A stretch of DNA of 64,000 bases. Source: Ephydatia muelleri (lineage: Eukaryota; Porifera; Demospongiae; Spongillida; Spongillidae). Location: the NCBI GenBank assembly GCA_013339895.1, contig JABACO010000108.1, positions 1 to 64,000 on the forward strand, given 5' to 3'. Positions 53,310 to 64,000 of this stretch are shown here, piece after piece (the stretch's first letter is position 1; every line of letters begins with the position of its first letter). The notes under the pieces are model-generated. The model was not told the origin of the DNA. It made no database searches and worked only from the letters and a program-made list of their open reading frames with translations. The translations under genes and the position numbers were made by a program.

Positions 53310-53971
53310 GTGTTCTCACAGAGGGACCTGTTTTGAAGTCGTTGCTTGCTACTTTCCCCATTGACTTTGTCCCTGTGAGTACTTAACCACACCCTCTATC
53401 CCTAACCACACCCTCTCTCCCTAACCACACCCTCTGTCCATAACCACACTCTCTGTCCATAACCACACCCTCTGTCCCTAACCACACCTCCCAAACAGCC
53501 TCCTAATGATCCCTTCTCTGGGTTGGAGGGTTACGAAGATGCCTCACTGCCACACCTTCCTTTGCACAAGTCAGCACTCTCCCCTGCCCCTATACGTGCC
53601 CCGCCCCCTGATGTGCCCCGCCCCTTATAGTATTGCATTCCCTTGGTGCTGGAGAAGTTGTCCTCTGACCTCCATACTGCTAAAGTGGATGCTCTTCTCA
53701 CACTGGTATGGGAGTATGGGGTATTTGGCATGGTGTTATGGTATGGGAGTATGGGGTATTTGGCATGGGGTTATGGTATGGGATTGTGGGATGTTGGCAT
53801 TGGAATGCGGAGGTACCCCTCTACTGAGTGTACCTGCACACACCATGTACTGGCAGGCAGCTGGGGGGAGTGTCTTTGGGGAGGCGGGGCTAGCCCCTCA
53901 TATTGAGCAGCTGTGGCCCTCCATCAGGAAGAGGTAAGTAGAGGAGAGATGAAGGTACTTGTGCAGGCAGT

Positions 53972-54014
<43 letters not shown>

Positions 54015-57000
54015 TGTGTGTGTGTGTGTGTGGTGTGCACACGTGTAGGTACTTCGTTCACACGACAAGGTCATACAGGTAAGGGCAGCTCAGGCCAATA
54101 CACCTCCTTTGAACCAGCAGATGGACAGCACCTCTCAGATTTCCCATATGGTTGTCTTCACATGAGAAGACATATTTACTTTAATAACCTTAATGGTTTT
54201 AGGAGATATGCATTGCTTTAAAATAATTAACTTTGAAATGTTTTATCTTTAACCCCACTTAGTGAAGATTACAAATAACCCATGAGAACCTGAAATGGTT
54301 TGATGTGTGGCAGCCATTTTGAGTTGCAGCAATCAAACTAAAATGTAAACTGTTTACACTAACATACTGATGAACACTGTAGTTTAGACTGCTGTGGTTG
54401 GAATGTTATGACTTATGTAGCCGTTCTTACAGTTAAATCAACTCAAAATGGCTCAGATTCTCAAGGGTTATCCGTAACTTTTAATATTGTGTCGACACTG
54501 GTTAAAAAAAAAAAAACCTTCTTGATACAATATCAGTTTTATACTACTTTATGGATTTGATGCAACTATGTTCACATAATTGCAGAGTAGCACATATTAC
54601 GACAAGAATTACTTGCTTCCAGACTTTCCTGTTGTCTCCCCAACCAAACTTGACACTTTGTCCCAGTCCATTTGGTATCGATCGTTTTGCTGTGCAAACT
54701 GAAGTGCGGTTCAAGAAAAAACATTTCAAAGTTTATCTCCTAAACCATTAAGGTTATTAAATGGTCAAATGTCTTCCCATATGAAGACAACCATATATGA
54801 GAAAGTTGCATGATATCCGAGAGGTGCTGTCCACCTGCCAGCTGCAAGGAGAGGTGTGTTGGCCCGCTTAGTGTGTGGTGAGGTCACCACCCTTGGTGTG
54901 GCCAGGCTGCAGGTTTGGAGGCCATTAGGGCCATCACCAGGGGCTTGTGCTCCCCTCTCAGCCCCAGACCCAGCCAGCTCAGAGCACTGTGCCTAAGAGG
55001 TAGGCCCTCGCGGAACATTGCTCAGGGTGGGGGGCATTAGTGGGTGTGGTCTCCCCCCTTCCCCAGACCTCAAGAGAAACATAGTGGAGTCGGAGTTAAA
55101 CTAATGTTCTCCTCGTGTCAGCTGTTACTCGCGGTCGCCATGGCAGCTGACCCCGCCTGCGTGCTAGTGGTGCGTGAGGTGGTGCCCGTGCTGGTACAGC
55201 GCCTCTCCCAGAGCCAGCCTGCCCACAGGAGGGTCCTCGTGGAGATGGTCACCAGCTTTGCTGGAGTGGCACAACAGTTTGGCAACCAGTAAGGTATGGT
55301 GCCACGCCCTCCCTCCTCTCCAGCCACCCACACGTGGTGTAGCCCCGCCCCTCGGCTCCCACTGTGTAGCCACGCCCCTCTGACTCCACCCCCTTCTCTG
55401 CAGTGGCCAGCTCTCTGGAGCCATATAAGGACATGTTACTGCACACCTTGCTGTCTGCTTTGGGTGGGGACCAATTGGAGTTGAAGGCACCAGCCTTGAG
55501 ACTGGCCGCATGTGTGTTTTCTATGCTGTCAGGACCGGAGGTAGGGTGTGTGTGTTCTGATGGGGCAGCTCTGCCATCTCATACATGTCCAATGGACTCC
55601 ATAGCTGCAGGCCTGTGTTCAGTGTGCGTACGAGCTAGCTGTGAACAGCAGCGATCCACAGCTGAGGTGAGGGGTGTGGTCATGGTGTAATGGTGTTATT
55701 TGTGCCTATGTGATGGTGTAGGTGGTAGTGTGGGGAGGAGGTGTAGATGGGAGTTGGTACATTTTGTTAGAGGTGCTTACTTAGAAGATTCATGCATTTG
55801 TGGGTGCCATATTTGGGTGCGTGTGGAGGTATCACCTGGTCACCATGGAGACATGCATATGTGTGAAAAAGGGCGAAGTGTTATGGTATGAAGGGAAGGG
55901 AAGGGCCATGGGGATGGGTGTGAGGGGGCCATGGGGATGGGTGTGAGGGGCCATGGGGATGGGTGTGAGGGGCCATGGGGATGGGTGTGAGGGGGCCATG
56001 GGGATGGGTGTGAGGGCCATGGGGATGGGTGTGAGGGGGCCATGGGACGGGTGTGAGGGGCCATGGGGATGGGCAAGAGGAAGCATTGTATATTGCTATA
56101 GAGCTCCTAAACATGGGCTACCTTGTAATGATGAATGGTACCCTATGGTGGCCCTTGACAACAGCAGGGTGGCCCTTGACAACAGCAGGGTTGCCCTTGA
56201 CAACAGCAGGGTGGCCTAATGTAGTATGCCTAGACCAGCAATGGAAGGGCATAAGGCCTCTGGGAGGGTGCTTTGATCATGGAGTGAACCTCATGTTATG
56301 TAATTTCGGTTATGGTCACCTTTACATGTCAGCATAAATTCCTAACATTCCAATAACACTGGTTTGTTTTTACTGCCAATGGCCCCATAACAGAGCAAGT
56401 TGTGTGTGTGTAGGGGAGGTGGTGTGTAGGGGAGGTGGTGTGTAGGGGAGGTGGTGTGTGTAGGGGGAGGTGGTGTGTGTAGGGGAGGTGGTGTGTGTAG
56501 GGGAGGTGGTGTGTGTAGGGGAGGTGGTGTGTGTAGGGGAGGTGGTGTATAGGGGAGGGTGGTGTGTGTAGGGTAGGTGGGTGTGTGTAGGGGAGGTGGT
56601 GTATAGGGGGAGGTGGTGTGTGTAGGGGAGGTGCTGTGTGTAGGGGAGGTGGTGTGTGTAGGGGGAGGTTGTGTGTGTATGGGAGGTGGTGTGTAGGGGA
56701 TGGTGGTGTGTGTGTAGGGGGAGGTGGTGTGTGGTAGGGGAGGTGGTGTGTGTAGGGGGAGGTGATGTGTGTTTAATGTGTGTGTATGAGGGAGGAGGTT
56801 GAAATTGTTGGCCTTGTTAGCCAGTACATGTATGGTAGTCCATTGATCTCTGCTAGGTATGAGAGAAGATTCACGTTATGTGAGCTTTGTGGGGCCATGT
56901 TTGGGTATGTAACTGATATTCACCAGTCTGTCACCATGCCTTGAGTGATGGAGGTGTGGGAAGGGGAGTGTGATGGAGGTGTGGGAAGGGGAGGGGATGG

Positions 57001-60000
57001 AGGTGTGGGAAGGGGAGGGGGTGAAGGTGTGGGAGGGGAGGATGGGAGTTTCAATTGTGTATGCTATAGGTTAAGGGTTGTGTACAAAGGGGGTGTGGCT
57101 GACAGAGGGAACATGGGGAACACTGTTATACAACGTAGGCATGTGTCATTGGGCTGGTGAGAGCAGAGAGGAATGGGGAGGAGAAGTGGGCGTGTCCTAA
57201 TGCTTGCTTCCTCACAGGGGTGAAGCCAGAGGTGTGCTCAGGTTGGTGGTGAAGCGTCTGGACGCTAATGTTGTAATGGCTCTGGTGTCCCCTCTGCTGA
57301 TGGGGATAGACATCTACAAAGGTACACAGAAGCCACACCCTGTAGACCACAAGATGTTTATAGAGGTGTTGGGTGTCTGGTGTGGTGAGCAGAAATAATG
57401 TTAGGAGGTGTGGGTGTGTGGAGGGGTTAAGTGTGTGTGTGTGTGGAGGGTGGTTAAGTCTGGGTGTATGGAGGGTGTCTTGTCATAAATGTGTTTTTAG
57501 GCTCTGCTGAAAATTTCTCTTCCACTACATGCACACAAATGTGCTGCACACACACACACATACACACACACACATACACCCCCCCACACACACACACACA
57601 GCTGTGGAAGGAGCCATGTCATTGCTAGCTGTACTCTCCCACCAACAAGAGGTGTTGGTTGCCATAGTACCCAGCCTTTTGGCAGCATTGGAGAAGCCTC
57701 AAACCCTCCAAAGTGCAGCGAACCTGTGTGGTGCTGTGAGGGAGGTGGTGGAGGGTGAGTGTACCTGTGTGGTGCTGTGAGGGAGGTGGTGGAGGGTGAG
57801 TGTACCTGTGTGGTGCTGTGAGGGAGGTGGGATCTCTCCCTGGGACATCTCTCCCTCCCTGGGGATTATGGAGTCACTAACACCTGTACACTTTGTGGAA
57901 TGTGCGCCAACTGTCATATCTAGTTCCATTGCTTGACCACTGCCCAATGATTATCAGTTGTGAATACACTTTTAGTAGCCTTGAGGTTGGCATATATGGG
58001 CAGGCAGCTTGAACCTCAAAAGTTCAGTATTTACTGAATGGTTTACTTTTACCCATATCCCCGGCCTAAAGTTGTACAGCAGAACGCAGAACGTAACAGG
58101 TTAAGCATCCCATGAACAACAGTCACAGGAACCATTAGCAAAGTTACTTTCTGTTTGACCTCCACCTCCACTTTCAACTCTGTCATTGTGAAACTACTCA
58201 CAGCAACAGGTCATAAATCACCACCATTGTGGAGATGTACGAACATTTAAAAGCATGCAATGCCTATTCAAAAATGCATCATGGTCCAAGACTGCCGCAT
58301 ACATATGTACACACACCACCACACACACACACACACACACACACCACACCACACCACACACAACACCACACACACACCACACATACACACACAACCACAC
58401 ACAACACACCACACACACACACCACACACACACCACACATACACACACACACCACACACACACAACACACACACACACAACACACACCACACACAACACA
58501 CACAGCACACCACACCCCACACAACACTCCACACACACACCACACACACAACACACAGCACACACACCACACACCACACACACACGACCACACACACCAC
58601 ACACACCACACAGACACACACCACACACACCACACACCACACCACACACACACACACCACACACCAAACACACACACACACACACAACCACACACACACA
58701 CCCACACACACCACACACACACACCACACCACACACACACCACACACACACCACACACACACACACCACACACACACCACACCACACACCACAACACCAC
58801 CCCACCACACACCACACACCACACACCACACACACACACACCACAACACACACCACACACACACCACACACACACCACACCACATACCATCGTCATGTCA
58901 TCCCTCCCTATCCTCAGAGGTCTGCAGAGATCCTTCCTCCCACCCTCTTCTCTGTAGTCTACTGCTACCAGGGTTGCTTCAGCTCACAGTCTGTGCTGGT
59001 GAGATATTGCTTCTCCTCCCTCTACCCCATCACTGCCCCTCTCCCTCCTTCTCTCCCTCCACACCCATCACTACCCCTCCCTCCCTCCACCCCATCACTA
59101 CCCCTTGCTCCCTCCTCCCCATCACTGTCCCTCCCCAATGCACTCTCCTTAGACCCACCACTAACAGGAGAGGAGACCGTTGGCCATGTGGCAGCCATTG
59201 TGAGAGCTGTCACAAGAGCTGTAGACTCCAGGTAAAGCACACCACAACCACACCCACACTATCCCCATAGTAACACAGCAGCCCTACAAATGCCACTATG
59301 CACCGAAATGACCTTTACACCTGTAACTGTCTGCTTGTATTTGTGCTCATTTCCTTGCAGTCTTTCCAGAGGTCTAGTTGACACCATTGTAAATATGTTT
59401 GCAGTACCTCAGTCACGCTGCACGCCATTAGAGGTATGTCCTTCTCACAGAACGTGTGTCCAAACATTCCACTATGCTCCCACACTCCACCTGACCACAC
59501 CCCTCCACACACACACACACACACTAGCCATCAGGTCCTCCTCCCCAGACCCAGCTGGTGGTCAACATCTCTTTGTTCTCTTAGTCCCCAGGTAAGCTAT
59601 ATGTATAAGGGGTGGGGTCAGCTATATAAGGGGGTGTGGTCAGCTATATAAGGGGGTGGGGTCAGCTATATAAGGAGTGTGGTCAGCTACATAAGGGTGT
59701 GGTCAGCTGTATAAGGGGTGGGGTCAGCTACATAAGAGGTGTGGTCAGCTACATAAGGGTGTGGTCAGCTGTATAAGGGGTGGGGTCAGCTACATAAGGG
59801 GTGGGGTCAGCTACATAAGGGGTGTGGTCAGCTGCATAAGGGGGTCTCCCTAGAGGGTTCTCAGGGTTATGTTTGTTTTCCTGTGTATGGCTTTTGTTAA
59901 CGATGGCCCAGGACCTGGTGCCCTACATACCACTGCTACCACGGCTATGTCAGCTGGCCTGTGTGTGTGCACACCCTCCTACCAGCCACCATGCAGCCAT

Positions 60001-60331
60001 GTGCTATGCCTCCTGCATCAACAAGATGGCCGCCGGTAATGAGCGTGCCTTCAAATGGGACACAGGCTTTTAAGCTTGTCTGGTGCCCCTCCCCCTGCCC
60101 CTCCCCCACAGGCAAGGTGCTTGAAGAGGTATTGAGTAGAGATATGGCTTCGATTTGGAGCTGTGTCGGCTCACCTGACCTTGTTGTGAAGGCTAATGCC
60201 ATCTCCATGGCGATGTGGGTAAGTCAGTGATGTATTGGTGCCTGCTACATCTGTGTTCCCTCTCCTAATAAAAGCTAGCAAAGGCCCTAGCTATGAGGGG
60301 CCACATCCGTGCTCAAGACCTTGTGTTTAAG
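53310..60331 (+). CDS. MMS19: MMS19-like HEAT-repeat protein (right-arm copy), partial, frameshifted
   Basis: Exons: 53310-53374, 53499-53705, ~53813-53933, 54049-54078, 54906-54999, 55067-55288, 55404-55540, 55611-55666, 57218-57321, 57602-57754, 58918-58998, 59153-59231, 59361-59433, 59550-59592, 59912-60035, 60112-60218 and 60279-60331. It encodes the same HEAT-type segments as the copy at 44713-51744, including VVREVVPVLVQRLSQSQPAH and MAQDLVPYIPLLPRLCQLAC. Compared with that copy it has extra bases in exon 1 (two), one extra G near 53819, a missing A near 53930, and a missing A near 55098. All of these break frame. The N-terminal part would be in the gap and the C-terminal ~200 residues are not found. 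If the duplication is an assembly artefact this is the second allele; if real, it is a decaying head-to-head duplicate. Confidence 0.85.
54090..54860. mobile_element. Foldback insertion in an MMS19-like intron (right arm)
   Basis: Mirror of 50200-50970. It has the same inverted ends around GAGGTGCTGTCC and the same interior. Confidence 0.75.
55905..56075. repeat. ~22-bp tandem repeat ATGGGGATGGGTGTGAGGGGCC (right arm)
   Basis: About eight copies; mirror of 48975-49155, with one copy shortened at CATGGGACGGG. Confidence 0.95.
56400..56775. repeat. GGGGAGGTGGTGTGTGTA minisatellite (right arm)
   Basis: About twenty 17-19-bp units. The mirrored tract 48290-48655 has clearly different variants. 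Confidence 0.9.
58311..58890. repeat. CACACCACA low-complexity tract (right arm)
   Basis: Mirror of 46155-46780, with different internal order and length. Long frames across it are artefacts. Confidence 0.95.
59600..59845. repeat. ~22-bp tandem repeat GGGGTGTGGTCAGCTATATAA (right arm)
   Basis: Mirror of 45184-45446. Confidence 0.95.
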
Positions 60332-60354
60332 GTCAGTGGTGTGTGCGCGCCCAA

Positions 60355-60513
60355 TGATTTAAGTGGATCACCTGATGCTTTAAGTGGGTCACCTGATCAA
60401 TGCTTTAAGTGGGTCACCTGATGCTTTAAGTGGGTCATGTGATGCTTTAAGTGGGTCACCTGATCAATGCTTTAAGTGGGTCACCTGATGCTTAAAGTGG
60501 GTCACCTGATGTT
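60355..60513. repeat. ~21-27-bp tandem repeat TGCTTTAAGTGGGTCACCTGA (right arm)
   Basis: Mirror of 44533-44692. Confidence 0.95.
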
Positions 60514-60984
60514 AGTGCACAGGCCTTCAGCCTTTCCCATCATCATGTAGGTGTTGGGGGTTTTAATGGCTTGTGCTTAATAGCACACATGTTGAGTGCT
60601 GCATGAGGATTGTTTGTTGTAAAGACCACCGTCAATACACTAGACCAACATGTACATAAACAATGTTATACTCAGTATTACATGTAGTTAATTTACTCTC
60701 TCTGGCTCTCTTGATACTCATGACAGCAACAGGAGTGTCCACCATCTCTTCCTTTATTACAGTGTTATGTAAATTAAAGAGATCTGTGTCAACTCAACTT
60801 GTGAACAGTATCCATGTAGATATGTTTCATACTATGACAGTAGTGTATCAGTGAATTCCTCATCATTACACATGTGACCATTGAGGTCACCTCACTCCAC
60901 GCACCAGGGGAATAGTAGGTAAGGGGAGGATAGAGGTAGTAGTAGGTAAAGGGGTAAAGGGAGGAGTAGGGGTAGAGAGTAGGT

Positions 60985-61152
60985 CATGGGCGCCCCCAAG
61001 GGGGGCCATGCCCTCCCCCTTTCCCCCCCCCCCCCCCCCCCGCTGAATCGGCCTAATGCATACAACACCCCCATAGTAATATTTGGCTGTCAAATGGCAC
61101 CCCCTTACCCTATCCTGGCCCCACCCTTCCAGAAATGCTGGGGGCGCCCATG
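60985..61152. mobile_element. MITE-like element (right arm)
   Basis: Mirror of 43894-44059. The ends CATGGGCGCCCCC and GGGGGCGCCCATG are intact. Confidence 0.55.
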
Positions 61153-63736
61153 GTGGTAGGTAAGGGGAGGAGTAGGGGTAATAGTAAGGGTAGTGGTAGG
61201 TATTGGGAGGGGTAGGGGTAGTAGTAGTAGGGTACATAAGGGTATGCAGGTATCTTGTTTGCCATTACACACACCTACCATTAGGGTACCAAGCTTCCCT
61301 ATGTGGTTGTAAGAAGCATCACAAAAGAAAGGTTTTGTGATTTTGATTGCATCAATAGCACGAATATCATGTAGAAATTCACCTATTTTTTGCTACGCAG
61401 CCTTCTTAAGCAATGCACCTGCACTTACTTCACAAACAGCTGACCTTTTGTGCTAACCATGGGTGGATTGTGAACAAGGCATCATTTAGCCCATTTAACA
61501 GAATGCAATTAGGCTACCTTTATCTTCCCTCAGTATGCTTTGTTTGGTTCATACAGGGAGAAGCTAAAAGGTACAGAAAATGAACACATGCAATGAAATT
61601 ACAATTACTCATAAAATCATGTATCTACAAAATACCTACATGTACATGTACATGTATTAATAGAAGCCATGTTAAAACTGTTAATTGACCTGGGCAGACC
61701 TCTTATATAATGATGACAGGGCAAGGTTAACAGGTTTTCCCACGTACTCTGACCTCTACTGCTATAGTTTATGCACCTATCAATGGTCTCCCACTCCAGT
61801 CCCGGCCCCACAGATGGGGCGAAGGTGGGGATTTGAAGATTTGCGGTTTTCAAATCCCCAACCCCTTGGGCATTCTAGCCATTCAAATCCCCCACATACT
61901 ATGTGGAGCAGCAGAAGAGACGCCCGCATAAAATTTCTTGCGCCATGCGACATCATGAATAATTCCCCTGGGGCAAAAATCCTAGTCAATCCCCGTCCAA
62001 ATGCCCGTCAGTTCTGTGCCCGCACTAGGGGGTGTGGGGGAGACCATAATTGACTGATGTACATCAAACCCAAGCCTATTACCCCTGCGGTAGCATTTTT
62101 CCAGCAGCATGTTTGGCTGTCGGTCGTGCGTTCTTGGAATCGCATTCTTTTCGCAGAAGGAGAAGCGATGGAATCGTCCCGATGTTCTGCACTCTTCATG
62201 GTCGCTGAATGTTCGTTGTATCGTTGTCTCTTTAAAGTTTAGGCTCGAGGTTCCAGTGAAAACTTCACCGGTTAGTTCTGGCTCGAGTAAATAGTGGTAG
62301 TGCCCAAACCACCGGATACGTGCCACAATTTCACTAGGTTAATTACCACTAATAGGTGTAGTGCCCAGACCGTTCACATTGGATTACATGTACATGTAGT
62401 GTACTTACCACCGATATATACAATATAACCTCGATACATTTTGACCACTGAAGCGTGAATGCCAATGAATTCTGAAGCTATTGGTGTGATTTTTATCTCG
62501 AGTTATGCGTGGTCAAGAAGAACAACAACAACAACAATGAGAAATACGGTGGGACTGGGTACGAGTTTAAACAAACGTTTTGTTCTCCACAACCACGCGG
62601 TTTTATGACATCAAACAAACGCGAAACTGCTCGTTTTGGACTGCTTGTTCGACGATGACAAAAAGCTAAGCTATCCGATTGATAAGAGTCCCGTTATAAG
62701 CGGGTCCCGTTTTTTAATGACTTCATAATCGGGGTCAAATTCTATATGAGAGTTACTAACTCTTGATTGTTATGAATATTTTATAGGTTTACAACACAGA
62801 TTATACAATTAATAAATACAATATTCAGCTCTATGTTGTATCCTAGAGAGGATGGCCATAGCATTGGCACAGACAAGGTTGAGGTTCAACTGACCATAGA
62901 TCTTGTTGAGTAGGATGGACTTATTTTTAAAAATAGTTATAAATTTACCAAATTGTTAACTTACTAATGGTAAACCAGGACATGGAGGAGAAATACTATT
63001 TTTAATGCTTAATTAAAACCCTCCAATATCAGGTACATTGTATAATCAAACATATCAACATTTAATAACTCCAAAACCGAATTCATTGATACTAATATTA
63101 ATATTAATTTGGCAGTGTTTATACATGTACCTTTAAATTATTAATAAATTAGGTAAGTCTGAATTATGAACATTCATTGTAAATGGCGTAATTAAACAAA
63201 CCAGGGGCATTTGCAGGATTTAACATATACTTGGAAATCAGGAGGGGTGTGCCCCCTCTAGCGAGTAGCGCAGAAGTTATGTGATATTGTTCAATTTATT
63301 TTCAGCTTTAATAACGCACACCGTATAAACCAAGCTTATTTAGTTACTGTGCACAAGAACTCCCCCTGCAAGCAAAGGAGGACTGACATTTAAATTTACA
63401 TTGTGTGAATGCTCAAATATAAATCCAAATATAGTCTGGCAAGTTGAATGATGGCTTACAAACTCATTTGCCACTGTGCAAAGGTCTAGCATAGCTGTGT
63501 CTTATTTATGCCCATGCGAATCTGACTTCAAGTCCAAAGATAATCATTTGGAAATTCCAAATTTGTGATCTTCCAACTTGCTGTTGGACTAAGGCTGCTT
63601 TGTAATGTAATGTACTTAAAATATTGAACACTGTAACATCGTGCACAGTACAGAACATTTAACATGCACGTGAAATATACATGTACAAGTTAAAAATATA
63701 TACATATTTGTTTTTTTTTGGCGGGATTAAGCCCCC

Positions 63737-63777
<41 letters not shown>
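63737..63777. repeat. Poly-C run
   Basis: About 40 consecutive C. It is the mirror of the poly-G run at 41281, but longer. Confidence 0.95.
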
Positions 63778-63848
63778 TTCCTTATTGGCTGGATGTACTT
63801 AGATGACAACTAATGAGCTAAACATAATGTTATATGCCCAGAATATAC

Positions 63849-63947
63849 CTTGGTCACTTCATTGACATCAGCCCCTTTGTCTAGGAGCATTTGGACAACT
63901 TTAGGATTACCACCAATGGAAGCAGAATGAAGAGGTGTATGTCCAAA
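63849..63947 (-). CDS. Ankyrin-repeat exon (right-arm copy), partial gene
   Basis: A 99-bp exon on the minus strand encodes one ankyrin repeat with the TPLHSASIGGNPKVVQMLL core, identical to the exon at 41110-41208. Upstream exons of this copy would lie beyond the window end. Confidence 0.75.
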
Positions 63948-64000
63948 CTGGAAGAGAATATTGATTCTCAAAACTTTTTATGGTATGCAATCTTGTACCA

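Larger units (their letters stand above)
60332..63848. other. Interval between MMS19-like and ankyrin genes (right arm)
   Basis: Mirror of 41209-44712. No assigned exon. It contains the tandem repeat 60355-60513, the MITE-like element and the poly-C run. Confidence 0.4.
53002..64000 (-). repeat. Right arm of the ~23-kb inverted duplication
   Basis: Reverse complement of 41056-52001. It still matches at base 64000, where TGGTACCA-side sequence pairs with 41056, so the duplication probably continues past the window. Relative to the left arm it carries extra or missing single bases, mostly in runs, for example in GAGGGACC and CTGTTTTG near 53333-53345 and GTTAAAC near 55097. Confidence 0.95.

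Overview
This window is eukaryotic and, from its contents, animal. Genes are split into short exons with GT..AG introns. They encode a FES/FER-type F-BAR/SH2/tyrosine kinase, an RNF213 (mysterin) relative, an ankyrin-repeat protein and an MMS19 HEAT-repeat protein. The remainder is dominated by decayed transposons, CA/GT microsatellites and an exceptional number of inverted repeats. Compact introns, frequent TACATGTA-type octamers and the transposon families present fit an early-branching metazoan such as a sponge. That placement is inference and needs a similarity search.

Layout. 0.1-0.8 kb: decayed Ty3/gypsy integrase, minus strand. 0.9-7.2 kb: FES/FER-like kinase gene, plus strand, with many frameshifts and stops. 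7.2-11.3 kb: gene-poor, with small palindromes and a ~650-bp foldback element. 11.4-17.4 kb: RNF213-like exons, plus strand, with no upstream AAA+ part and no RING finger. 17.4-22.6 kb: degenerate satellite whose units flip orientation near 18.7 kb. 23.0-31.5 kb: an 8.5-kb block bounded by ~0.75-kb terminal inverted repeats, carrying a PiggyBac-like transposase remnant and several copies of reverse-transcriptase-associated domains. 31.6-37.5 kb: a 5.9-kb palindromic foldback element with mirrored CA-rich minisatellites. 37.5-40.2 kb: nothing recognised. 40.2-41.2 kb: ankyrin gene, plus strand.

41.06-64.0 kb is a single giant inverted duplication. The left arm (41,056-52,001) and right arm (53,002-64,000) are mirror images around exactly 1,000 N. 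Each arm carries an MMS19-like gene reading away from the gap (minus on the left, plus on the right) and an ankyrin exon reading toward it. The same intronic minisatellites and foldback element occur in both arms. The round-number gap at the centre and the small indel differences between arms make a mis-scaffolded allele pair the leading explanation, with a true palindrome the alternative.

The genes do not form one pathway: a cytoplasmic tyrosine kinase, a giant ubiquitin ligase of innate defence and lipid biology, and a cytosolic Fe-S targeting factor. Single-base indels, often in homopolymers, separate otherwise conserved codons in the kinase and between the MMS19 copies. Part of the apparent gene breakage may therefore be consensus error rather than decay.
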